Source: Ampullaceana balthica
Taxonomy: Eukaryota; Mollusca; Gastropoda; Lymnaeidae
Assembly (NCBI GenBank): GCA_944989445.1
Contig: CALYLW010000040.1
Location: 1,129,818 to 1,193,817, forward strand
DNA length: 64,000 bases
Direction: 5' to 3'
Below are positions 27,870 through 38,400 of the stretch, piece after piece. Position 1 is the stretch's first letter. The number at the start of each line of letters is the position of its first letter. Made by a program: the position numbers and the translations under genes. Below the pieces are notes generated by a model. That model ran no database searches. It saw only the letters and a list, made by a program, of their open reading frames with translations, and was not told the DNA's origin.

Positions 27870-29030
27870 TGTTTACTTTTCAAATTATAAATTAGTTTTA
27901 CATAAAAGATTGGGTTGGAAAAACATGACAGTAGACGTCTTCATGCTAAGGCTAAGGAGTAGGCAAAATACTCGAGATATTGAGTGAGAGAGATAGATTA
28001 TAATATTAGTGTTTTATAAAAATAGATAATGTGATAAAATTAGCTGTGAGTTATTTCATTCTGTAATATGTTAAATTTTATTTTTTAAAATAGTCATTCC
28101 CGGGGAAAAAATGGGGATTGTATTCCAATATCTGTAGAACTTGCCCAGGGTCTGATAACGCTGCTATACTAGACAATTGTTTGTATTTGTGGCACTTTTT
28201 TGTTGTTGGCCAAATGGATGCACAATTTTTTCTTATTGGTAGATATCACAATGCAACTAGTTTAACAGGTTCGCGCAGCTTAAAGGTATCGATGTGAAAC
28301 GATTATCATTCACTGAGTAGTCGACAATTTAAATAAATTTAACATAATTTATGACTGTTAATTATGGGAGTGTGCAACATAAAATTTAAATAGAGGTGGC
28401 AGCTCTTAATTTCGCATTATTGAATAAAACAATCGAACACTACATTATTTTGACCAGAAATTTTCATAAAAATATAAAATATGAATATGTCTATTTGTAT
28501 AAATATGGCAAATTTTGTTTTAAAGATTTAATTTCAACACTAGTCCGACATCAACACCCTAAAATATTGGTACAACCCAAGCGAGTTTTTCGTGCGCAAA
28601 ATTATGAGGAGAAATGACGTCGACTTGTTATCGCCGGGAAAAGTTTTTGCCATTGTTCTCGTGTTAACTTGTACATAATGTTGTAAATTACTGTTCTTAT
28701 TGAATTGGAGTTAAGCGTTCAATTTTGTTTCAGTTTTTTGTAGATAGATCTACTGTTTCAAACTATCGCTATCAAATGTATGAAACCTGCTCAAAAATGG
28801 TAGGTAAAGTAAAAATAATATTAATAATTTGACCTGGTAGGGGATGGATATCTTAGATCTTGCATATTATAATTTTGCAAGGTAAGTAATTGGGGTTTGT
28901 TTTTAAATTTTGATTTTATTATCTTCAACGATGCAGGCAAACATTTGCCCACATTATATTGTGTATAACATAACTTTATAATAATCTTTCGGAGTCTAAT
29001 ACTAGGAATCATTGTCTTAAGTCTATGCTA
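27870..29030. other. Unassigned AT-rich stretch
   Basis: Short open frames only; none has recognisable domains. Confidence 0.4.
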
Positions 29031-29034
29031 GTCC

Positions 29035-30670
29035 GGTAATCCTGCAGATTTTACACGTATATTATAATTTATTATTTCACAGCGAAATTTAATTTTCTCT
29101 TGAGAACTTTCGTTTTTAATTTATTAAATACATAATTACATGTTGTATTTCAGCTATTACAGCGCTAATTTTTAAGTCTTTCTAATTTCTAAGCCATTTT
29201 TTCGGCTCTCAACAGTAAATAGTCTGATGATGATGCAACCATTTTTTAAATTATCAAACTACATGCCGGATTGTCCGATAAGATGCCAAATGGAAATTTG
29301 TCACTTACAAACAAAGAAAATAATAATCAAACATCTAGTAACGAAATAAAAAAAAGAAATAGTATTTAAAATATTTATTGATCTTCTAAGAACATTAAAA
29401 TAGATGAATAATACTTTAAAAAAAATATATTCAGTCAGTAAATTTATTTTAGCATGGGTCGAGCCAGGTAAAAAACATCTGGCAGCAGTTCGCTAGGTAA
29501 ACAAAATGGACGTATCGTAACAACATTATGTATTATATAGAGCCGAAAAAATGCATTTGAAATTAAAAAGACTCACAAATTAGCGCTGTAATAGCTGAAA
29601 TACGACATATAATAATGCATTTAATAAATTAAAAATGTAAGTTCTCATGAGAAAATTAAATTTCGCCGTGAAATAATAAATTATAATATACGTGTAAAAT
29701 CTGCAGGATTACCGCTAGTCCCTTATAAAGACTTATAAATTAGCGCTGTAATAGTAATAGCTAAAACTGAAATACAACAATAAAGTATAAGGTAATCCTG
29801 CAGATTTTACACGTATATTATTTCACAGCGAAATTTAATTTTCTCGTTAGAACTTACGTTTTTTAATTTATTAAATGCATTATTATATGTTGTATTTCAG
29901 CTATTACAGCGCTAATTTGTGCGTCTTTTTAATTTCTCTGGCATTTTTTCGTCTTTATATAATACATAATCTGGTCACGATACGTCCATTTAGTTTATCT
30001 AGCGAATTGCTTGCCAGATGTTTTTTTATCTGGCTCGACCCATGCTAAAATAAATTTACTACTGACTGACGATATTTACAAAAATTTTTTTTATTCATCT
30101 ACTTTATTTTCCTTAGACGATAAATAAATAGGCTAAAGCAAAGAGAACGGTGCTATCATTGTTGTTATGGTAGAGCGAGGCGTACTTCCGGGAATGAAAT
30201 TTTGTATTTTTACACTTGAAAAGGGAATAAGTGCAATTATTTTATACATAAAAGTAATTGAGGTTGTAGTTTTAGTTTTTTTTGGGTCTGGGTTAGGTTT
30301 AGTTGTCTATTTTTTAAAATTCAAATGGAAAAAAAAATAGCAGCCAAAAATACCATAGATGGAGCGCACCGCTCTTTGCTTTTACCAAATAAATATTTTA
30401 AAGACAATTTCATTTTTTTATTTCGTTACTAGATGTTTGATTCTTATTTTGTTTGTAAATGAGAAATTTCCATTTAACATCTTATTGGGACAACCTGGCA
30501 AGTAGTGTGATGCATAAACAAAATGGTTGCATTACGATCAGACTATTTACTGTTGAGAGCCGTAAAAAATGCCTTAGAAATTAATACAAATTACAAATTA
30601 GCGTTGCAATAGCTAAAATACAACATATAATAATGTATTTAATAATTTAAAAACGTAAGTTATCACGAGA
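29035..30670. mobile_element. Palindrome of two opposed foldback-like elements
   Basis: The left element runs 29035-29716 as a-b-c-a', where a (~140 bp, GGTAATCCTGCAGATTTTAC... to CTATTACAGCGCTAATT) recurs inverted as a'. The right element (29783-30670) reads a-c'-b'-a', the reverse complement of the left. So two copies of one long-TIR element sit head-to-head about 65 bp apart. A further MITE (30131-30386) interrupts the right copy between c' and b'. No coding sequence. Confidence 0.85.
30131..30386. mobile_element. hAT-type MITE nested in the palindrome
   Basis: Ends GGCTAAAGCAAAGAG and CTCTTTGCTTTTACC are imperfect inverted repeats. AATAAATA is present on both sides. The undisrupted sister arm (around 29370) shows a single AATAAATA at this point, which confirms insertion with a duplication of about 8 bp. 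Confidence 0.85.
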
Positions 30671-30689
30671 ATAATATATTAGTTTTTGA

Positions 30690-31128
30690 CTATAAATCCT
30701 TTATGTACGAGACATAACTAAAAGAATGTTCATTATAATACGCAGCGCAAGACCATCCAACAATACAAAATTGTAGTTGTGTCGTAAAACATGTTAAATA
30801 TAATTCGCACCGATCAGGAATATGTTTATAAAAAGTGTTGTCAGTAAAATACTCACCTTATTGCACGAGAGAAAGGTCGTTCAATATAATATGCACCGCG
30901 ACACTCTATCTCAAAAAATAACATGATACATAGGAATAAATAAAATAATCTAAAAAATCAATAATTCAATTAAGGTACATGTGATCAATTTGAAATTTTG
31001 ATACATAGTTTTTATCATCGCCACCAAACTGCCTGCTAAATTTCAGCTCGCTAGCTTACGAGGGGGTGGGTTAAAAATCAATCCAATGTTTTGGTAACAA
31101 GCAAGCAACCAGACACCATGCGTTGATA
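30690..31128. other. Degraded repeat fragments
   Basis: Contains an inverted fragment of the family B end (TTTGACTATAAATCC) and a diverged family A core (TTGAAATTTTGATACA). No gene. Confidence 0.5.
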
Positions 31129-31455
31129 TTTAATGCCCCAGAAGGTTTTCGCCAAACTTCCGCCTCAGTCCCGTAAGGATTTCCCCTTTATTACTATCAA
31201 CTGGTTATGAAATTTAAAAAAATTGTGTAAAATTTATTTATATTATTATTGTCATACTGACTTCATCCTTTAGGATAAGAATGGTTATTCTACGTATCCA
31301 AACAAGCTTCTTGAGCTTAATACTATTTTTACCTGTAGTTAATTACTATTATTTTTACAATAACGTCTAGCAAAATCACATTAAAAAAACAAAAACCGTA
31401 AAAACGACCAAAAAACTTCACGAATCGAACGATAACACTAGCGAAGTCAATGGCC
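31129..31455. mobile_element. Family C MITE, left part
   Basis: Starts TTTAATGCCCCAGAAGG and tracks the complete copy at 39419-39896 through CGATAACACTAGCGA. It then breaks into retrotransposon sequence at about 31455, so the retrotransposon inserted here and the right half is missing. Confidence 0.8.
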
Positions 31456-33600
31456 AAGTGTATGGCCCCACGCCCTCAGGATCAAACCCCCTCCTCAGCG
31501 CAGACTGTAACACTCTCATTACAGACAAAGAGAAGATCTTGAAGAGGTGGGCCGAACATTTCGAAAGCGTAATCGCCCTTCGACAATCAATGAAGAAGCC
31601 ATCAATCGTCTTCCCCAAATGCCCACAAAGCACTGGATGACCCTCAAACCTTGCTCGAGACCCAGAAAGCAATTTATCTTCTCTCCAGTGGCAAAGCACC
31701 TGGTTCTGACGCCATACCAGCTGAGGTCTACAAGGAGGGAGGAACAGCCCTGACTGAAAGGCTCCACCATCTATTTCTCTTGGTGTTGCAGCAAGAGACG
31801 ATCCCGCAGGACTTCAAAGATGCCTCCATCATACATCTTTATAAGCAAAAAGGAAGTAGACAGGCTTGTGACAACCACAGGGCATATCCCTGCTATCTAT
31901 CGCAGGAAAGATCCTTGCCAGAATCCTGCTCAACCGCCTCACGTTCCACCTTGATCAAGGACTCCTGCCTGAAAGTCAGTGTGGCGAGGGACCATCGACA
32001 TGGTGTTCGCTGCCAGGCAGCTGCAAGAGAAATGTCAGGAGCAGAACTTCAACCTGTTCTCCACCTATGTCGACCTGACCAAGGCTTTTGACACCGTTGG
32101 CAGAGAGGGTCTGTGGAAGATAATGGCCAAGTACGGTTGCCCAAGGAAATTCATCGTCTTGGTGAGACAATTCCACGAGGGCATGCAGGCCAGAGTCCAG
32201 GACAGCGGAGAGTTTTCTGATCCTTTCACAGTCACAAACAGGGTCAAGCAGGGCTGCGTCCTGGCACCAACACTATTTAGCCTCATGTTTTACCGCCATG
32301 CTGACAGAGGCCTTCAGAGACGAGGGTGTTGGTGTTAACCTGAGGTACCGCACAGATGGCAAACTGTTCAACCTTCGGAGTCTCCATGCAAAAACCAAGG
32401 TTATGACAGACATCATCAGAGACCTCCTGTTTGCTGATGACTGTGCCCTCAATGCTGCCTCAGAAGCCGACATGCAACGCAGCGTTAACCTGTTCTCCAG
32501 CGCCTGCACAAACTTTGGTCTGACGATCAACACCAAGAAGACTGAAGTCCTCCATCAGCCTGCGCCTGGAAGGCCCTACGTTGAGCCCAGCATCACTGTC
32601 AACGGCCAGAGACTCAACACAGTGCAACGGTTCTCATACCTAGGCAGCACACTGTCGCAAAATGTCACCATCGATGACGAAGTGAGCGTCAGAATTGCCA
32701 GAGCCAGCTCCACTTTTGGCAGGTTGTACCCAAATGTCTGGAACAGAAGAGGCATTACCATCCAGACCAAGCTGAAAAGTGTACAGGGCGGTGGTGCTCC
32801 CCACACTGCTATATGCGTGTGAAACATGGACTGTGTATCAGCGCCATGCTAGGAAGCTTAACCACTTTCATTCAACAAGCCTCAGGAAGATCCTCGGCAT
32901 AAAGTGGCAGGATAAAATACCAGACACAGTGATACTGACCAAGGCAGGTCTCCCCAGCATATTCACACTCCTGATGCATTCCCAGCTTCGTTGGGCATGG
33001 ACACGTGGTCCGAATGCCAGACGAGAGACTGCCAAAGAGACTCTTCTATGGCGAGCTCCAGCATGGCCAGCGGTCCCACGGTGGGCAAAAGAAACGCTAC
33101 AAAGACACACTGAAAGCGTTTGCCATAAACCCAGACACGTGGGAACTTGCTGCAATGGACCGTTCCACCTGGCGTTCTTCCATCCACGAAGGTGCCAGGT
33201 CATGCGAGGCAAACAGGATCACCTCCGCAGAAAAGAAGAGGCAAGCCCGAAAGGCCCGTGCTGTCAACCCTCCTGGAGATGTCCCACTCGTCCCTTGTCC
33301 CTTCTGTTCCCGAACCTTCCGTGCTAGGATCGGCCTCATCAGCCATATCAGCCATCTGCGCACGCACAAACAAAGCCAGTCCCAGCAACCCTCGGATGAC
33401 TAGAGTGGTCTTCGTCGAATCGACTAACAACATAATATACCTAATTCTATATATCATTCCAAACGTCATTCCAACTCGTTTAAAGTCATTCCAAAGGTCA
33501 TTCCAACTCATTCCAAATGTCATTTCAATTGGTGACACATAACCAGCTTTTCGCCATTCCAATCCGCACATCCACTCTGCCATTCCAATCTGCATATCCA
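31455..33600 (+). mobile_element. Non-LTR retrotransposon, 5'-truncated and frameshifted
   Basis: Reverse transcriptase fragments fall in several frames: SGKAPGSDAIPAEVYKEGG, VDLTKAFDTVGREGLWKIMA, the VKQGCVLAPTLFSLMF loop, the catalytic LLFADDCALN, and downstream YLGSTLS and LLYACETWT. A C-terminal C2H2-like finger (CPFCSRTF...HISHLRTH) ends at 33403. At least four frame changes mean it is dead. The upstream endonuclease is absent, consistent with 5' truncation. The 3' tail (33450-33600) is rich in a repeated CATTCCAA motif. The clade was not assigned. Confidence 0.9.
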
Positions 33601-33609
33601 TTCCGAGGT

Positions 33610-34365
33610 TTAGAAAGCTCGGATGAAAACAATGTTTGGCGAGAGGGGTGTATCTAAAATACGTTCATGACCAAATACGACGTCTAATCTTTGGACAGCT
33701 GAGTAAGGGTCCAGGAGTTTAGTTTTATCTGTCTTCTTTATTTCGGGTTTTCAAATGTCTCTAGGTTTTTCAATTTTAGTTACGATTTCTACGGCCGCCG
33801 TGTTTGATCTGAAAAAGGCAATTTTTCAAATTCGAATCCGATGGAATTTTTAAAAAAATCCGTAGGATTCGAATTTGCTCAAAAAACGCCGAAGTTCGAA
33901 TGTCGTCGGATTCGAACTTCGTCACATCCCTAATTATTGTAGATTATCAATGTCCTTTTCTACATTCTACAAGAATAAAAATGTGTACCATTTTGTTTAA
34001 GCTGTCCTATTTTTTTAGGGGGTGGGCTTGCATCAAGTTATACACTTTACTTTTTAAAAAAGAAAATATCAGTTTTGATATTGTGGTAAGCTTACGTCAA
34101 ATGCCTTTGACTTGCAGGAAAACTGTCACTGAAAGACCGTACTCGTATTTGAGGACCGATTAATCGCCCAGTATCTTTGCTCCGTCTATCAAATGACTCT
34201 CGTAGGTACTTCACTAAGCGGCTCGCGCCTATCAATTTTTTGGATGCGGGAAACAGACTATAAACCGGTGACCAGAGAATACCGATAGGTCACGGGGTCA
34301 TATGCTTTTATAGCTTTCTTTGTCTTTAAAAGAAACAGACTATAATTAATATACATAGAAACATT
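33610..34365. other. Unassigned stretch with a small inverted repeat
   Basis: Around 33825-33920 the motif AAATTCGAATCC and its inverse GGATTCGAATTTG occur twice, looking like a decayed element end. No gene. Confidence 0.45.
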
Positions 34366-34369
34366 CGCG

Positions 34370-34662
34370 GCCGTGACTGTTATTCATATCAAACACTGTT
34401 AGCTCTCGTACAGTGCCTCGACAACTAAGCAAATTAAAAAAAAACAAAACATTCCTTAGCTGTAGGCAAACTAAACTAATAGTGATGACTTGTATATTAT
34501 TTATAAACCGGAATATGGAGAAAGTGATATGATGTCACCGTCGCTGGCGTTAGTCTCGTATGCTGCCATGCATCTTAACCGTAAAGTTGCGGTTAACCGG
34601 TCCTGATTAAACGGGACCGGTCCTAATCTGAGGACTGGTTAACCATTAACAACCTTAGCTAT
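34370..34662. mobile_element. Family D repeat, copy 1
   Basis: Shares GCCTCGACAACTAAGCAAATT and a terminal GGACTGGTTAACCATTAACAA with 41275-41658. Related fragments occur near 36000 and 47900. Non-coding. Confidence 0.7.
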
Positions 34663-34730
34663 TAGTATCATTGTGACAGTTATGTCTAAAAGTTAAAGGT
34701 GAGTAAATTAAGCTGCACAAACAGAATTTT

Positions 34731-35160
34731 AAATCCCTTATATTAACTTCACCTCCGTCTCTGTCTTGGGCTCGCGGTCGGGAGGGCGGAAAAACAAAAG
34801 TAAAAAATGACCCACTTCCCGTGATGCCATCGAGCTGAAATTTGGCACATAGGCTCGTGTCACCTAACAATTCATCGTATCAAAAATTCAGATCGATCGA
34901 TCGTAGTTATTAAATTAATGCATTTTTAGTTTTTCTCTATACAACATATGTAATTCAATATCACTGTTTGGTGTTTTTTTTCACGTGACGGTTCAGTCAC
35001 GCTTTGACGCACCCGTCTGGCCCACACTCCCTCCCGTCCCTTCCCCAATTTTTAAAGCCAGGGGATATCGCTCGGTGTCAGTCTGTAAATGTTTGTCGCG
35101 TTTGAACATAATAAATACTTAATATATAAGGGATTTATAGTCAAAAACTTTGTTTTTACG
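34731..35160. mobile_element. Family B repeat, copy 2
   Basis: Starts AAATCCCTTATATTAACTTC and ends ATATAAGGGATTTATAGTCA, giving inverted termini. The interior matches the copy at 25268-25955 (GAGCTGAAATTTGGCACA). It ends about 120 bp before the first boule exon found. Confidence 0.75.
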
Positions 35161-35280
35161 GGTCTTTTTTATTCTGTACTAACATAAACACATCTATTAA
35201 ATATCCAATTTGTGCAGCACATTTTACATCTTTTATCACTGAAAAGAAGGCAAATTTCTATTTGTATAATTTTCTTTTAG

Positions 35281-35400
35281 TCATCAGCTGATGTATCACC
35301 TGTTACAACACCTAGTTCAACACCTCTGAGTGGGGGACATCCACCCAAATTTGGGACAGTTATACCAAGCAGAATCTTTGTTGGTGGAATTGCAGCAAAT
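35281..35400 (+). CDS. BOLL: BOLL exon: N-terminal tail and RNP2
   Basis: Acceptor TTCTTTTAG. A Ser/Thr/Pro-rich lead (SADVSPVTTPSSTPLSGG) is followed by PPKFGTVIPSRIFVGGIAAN, the first RRM strand with RNP2. Phase 0; donor GTAAGA. Confidence 0.93.
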
Positions 35401-38400
35401 GTAAGAAACATTTTTTTCTCAGCTCATGGATTGTGTAAATTTTTAGTTAATATTGTAAATAAATTTCTATCTGATGCTTATGGAAGTATAAGTTGTCTAT
35501 TTAGAGTATAAAAATAAACATTTATAAATAATAGATAATCTAATTACTGTTTAAAGCTCTGAATGCTAAATAAGTTTCCCAACCATTTACAAGTTGTCTG
35601 AAATTACTAGTCTTGAAAGAAACATTTACTTGAAGGAAACTTTACAACACCTTATCACTTCCTTACTTATAAAGGGCATTTTGGAGCTATAGTGGTGGTA
35701 GCTTACGTTTGTAGCGAGTTATTTTGCATGTTCTCAAAACCAGCATGAGAGAACTTAGCAGTTAAGCAAACTACCGCCTCTCTTTATATGCTGGTGTCTA
35801 TTTTGCACTGTCCTTGTGCTGATGACATGATAGACACACCCCACCCCCAACATCACCATTGAATAATCAATGCCTCAACTCATCAATACTAGGACTTTTG
35901 ATACCTTTGGTTGTTTTAAGATTTTGATTTTGACTCACCATATAATGACCTATGGGTAATACATTCTTAGAAGCTCTTACAGATTAATTGGAAGTTGGCC
36001 TTAACCCATCGAGATTAAACATGAACAGTCCTGGTCCTAATCCATTGGACCAGTTAACTGGCTGTCGTTAAAAATCAAATTTTTATAATGGCATTTATAT
36101 TGTCTCTAAGTTCCTCTGTTCTTATAATAAATTTTCCAGACATCTTTCAAAATAAGGTTAAGACCGCTAGGACAGGTTAACCATTTCCAAAAAAAAACCT
36201 CATTGGTAATAAGCAAATACGGATTAATTGAAGTTACAATTAACTTCTGGATTAAACTGGACCTGAATGAAAGGATACTTAAAATGTTGGGCTGTTAAAG
36301 ATTAATGTAAATTTAATCGTTAACGTTTGAAAAATTTGATTAAAGCCAAAAATTTAAATTTATGGTGTCATAAGTAACATTTATTAAACTACTTGTCAAA
36401 AATCGAAGTAACACTGGAATGTCTTCTTTATATGACATCTTTTAAACAATGCAAACAGACAAGTGTATTGAAATTATTTGGTTCAAGTGATGAGCGGGTC
36501 TTATTGACAATATAACCAGCTGATCTGAACAATCGTTCACATAGCTTTAGATTGTCTCAGCTGAAGTTTCCGATACTGTAGTGGATGTTTGGTATTCAGG
36601 TGATATGCAAAGTGTTAGAACCATGGTAGCAATGTTCCCTTTAAGCAGCGCGGCTGCGCAGACCCCCACGTAGTTTAGAATCACCTCGCATCAAATTTTG
36701 TAAAATACTGCACAAAAAATGGACATTGTGCAACTTTGCACACAGGTTTTTTTAAACTTTGCACACAGACCAACGAAGCTTAGACTTAGAGGGAACATTG
36801 CATGGTAGGCAAATGATTTCTCTCAATGGACACAATAAACTTTGTCAACAATTTGAACATCCACGTCAGTCAATAGTTTAAAACCAAAATGTACTCGTAA
36901 TCTTCCGGAAATTCGTTTATATTTATCGGCCGAAAAATTTAACTTTTTGACTTCCAGTACATTTATAAGTGGTGGGTCAATTAATCGTTAAATAAAATTT
37001 TAATCGTTAAAATTTTTTAGTTTAATCGAGTAATTAATTGTTAATTTCCGCAGCACTATTAAATTATATTTTAATATTTTGGAATTGACTCCTTTGTTTT
37101 CAGACTACTGATGCAGAGCTGAAACAATATTTTTCTGCATTTGGAGCTGTAAAGGACACAAAAATAATTACTGACAGAGCTGGAGTTTCTAAAGGGTGAG
37201 TGAGAAAATAGAGTTAACTTGTTAGTAGGGCCAGGCCTCCAAAATGAATATATAAACAATGTAATTACCAAAGATAACAATAAAAACTTATCGTCCTTTA
37301 TCAAATCTAAAAAAATGGAACCTTCAGGAATAGCAATACTAAAAGGCTCAAATAATAAAACCTATAATGATAATGAAACTAAAGCTAATATCCTTAACAC
37401 ATATTTTGCATCATCTTTTTCTGCCTCAGGCGACAAGGAAGTTTTAATAAATTTAAATAAAATGGAGGAAATAGGTAACATAACTGTAGATGAGATAGGT
37501 ATACATTCACTCCTAAAAAACTTAAAATAAACAACGCTACTGGCCCAGATGATTTGCCTACAAGGTTATTAAAAGAACTAAGCAATGAAATGTCCCCAAT
37601 CCTTGTAATTCTCTTTCAAGCCTCTCTACTAAACCAGGGTAAAGTGCCCCAGGATTGGAAATTAGCTAAAGTAACTCCACTCTTTAAGAAAGGGGATAAA
37701 TCAGACCCTGGTAATTACAGGCCTGTATCACTTACTAGTATCACCTGTAAATTACTAGAACACATAATATATAGTAGAATAGTTAACCACCTTGACAAAT
37801 ATAATGCCCTATGCCCACATCAACACGGCTTTAGAAAAAACAGATCATGTGAAACACAATAGGTTTAATAGATGAACTATCAAAAGGCTTAGACAAAAAT
37901 GATCAAATAGATACAATATTACAAGATTTCTCAAAATCATTTGACAAAGTTCACCACCTTAGTTTACTTAAAAAACTTAACTACTTTGGAATCTCAGGTT
38001 CCTTACATCACTGGATCAAAGACTTCCTTTTGGGCAGGGAGCAAACTGTAATAATTAATGGATCTAAATCTGCACCAATAAAGGTTAACTCAGGAGTTCC
38101 ACAAGGAACTGTGCTAGGTCCCTTACTCTTTTTAATTTATATAAATGATTTACCCAACAACATCTCAACAGGTACAAAAGTTAGGTTAGAAGAACCAAGA
38201 GCAAGGTAGTAATCATACATAAAGCAATTAGTTCTAATTTGGAAATACAACACAAAGATAACTTAATACAACCCTCAGATAGACATAAGGATAAAAACAC
38301 CTTTCTTATTCCGTATGCAAGAACAAACACATACAAGTTTTCCTTCTTCCCGTCCGGAATTCGGGCGTGGAATGGGTTGCCTGAAGAATCCAGGAAAACC

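Noticed and set aside
34680..34700. A first BOLL coding exon ending at AAAG/GTGAGT near 34695
   Set aside because: The nearby ATG runs straight into TAA before the donor, so it cannot encode the protein start; a non-coding exon cannot be excluded.
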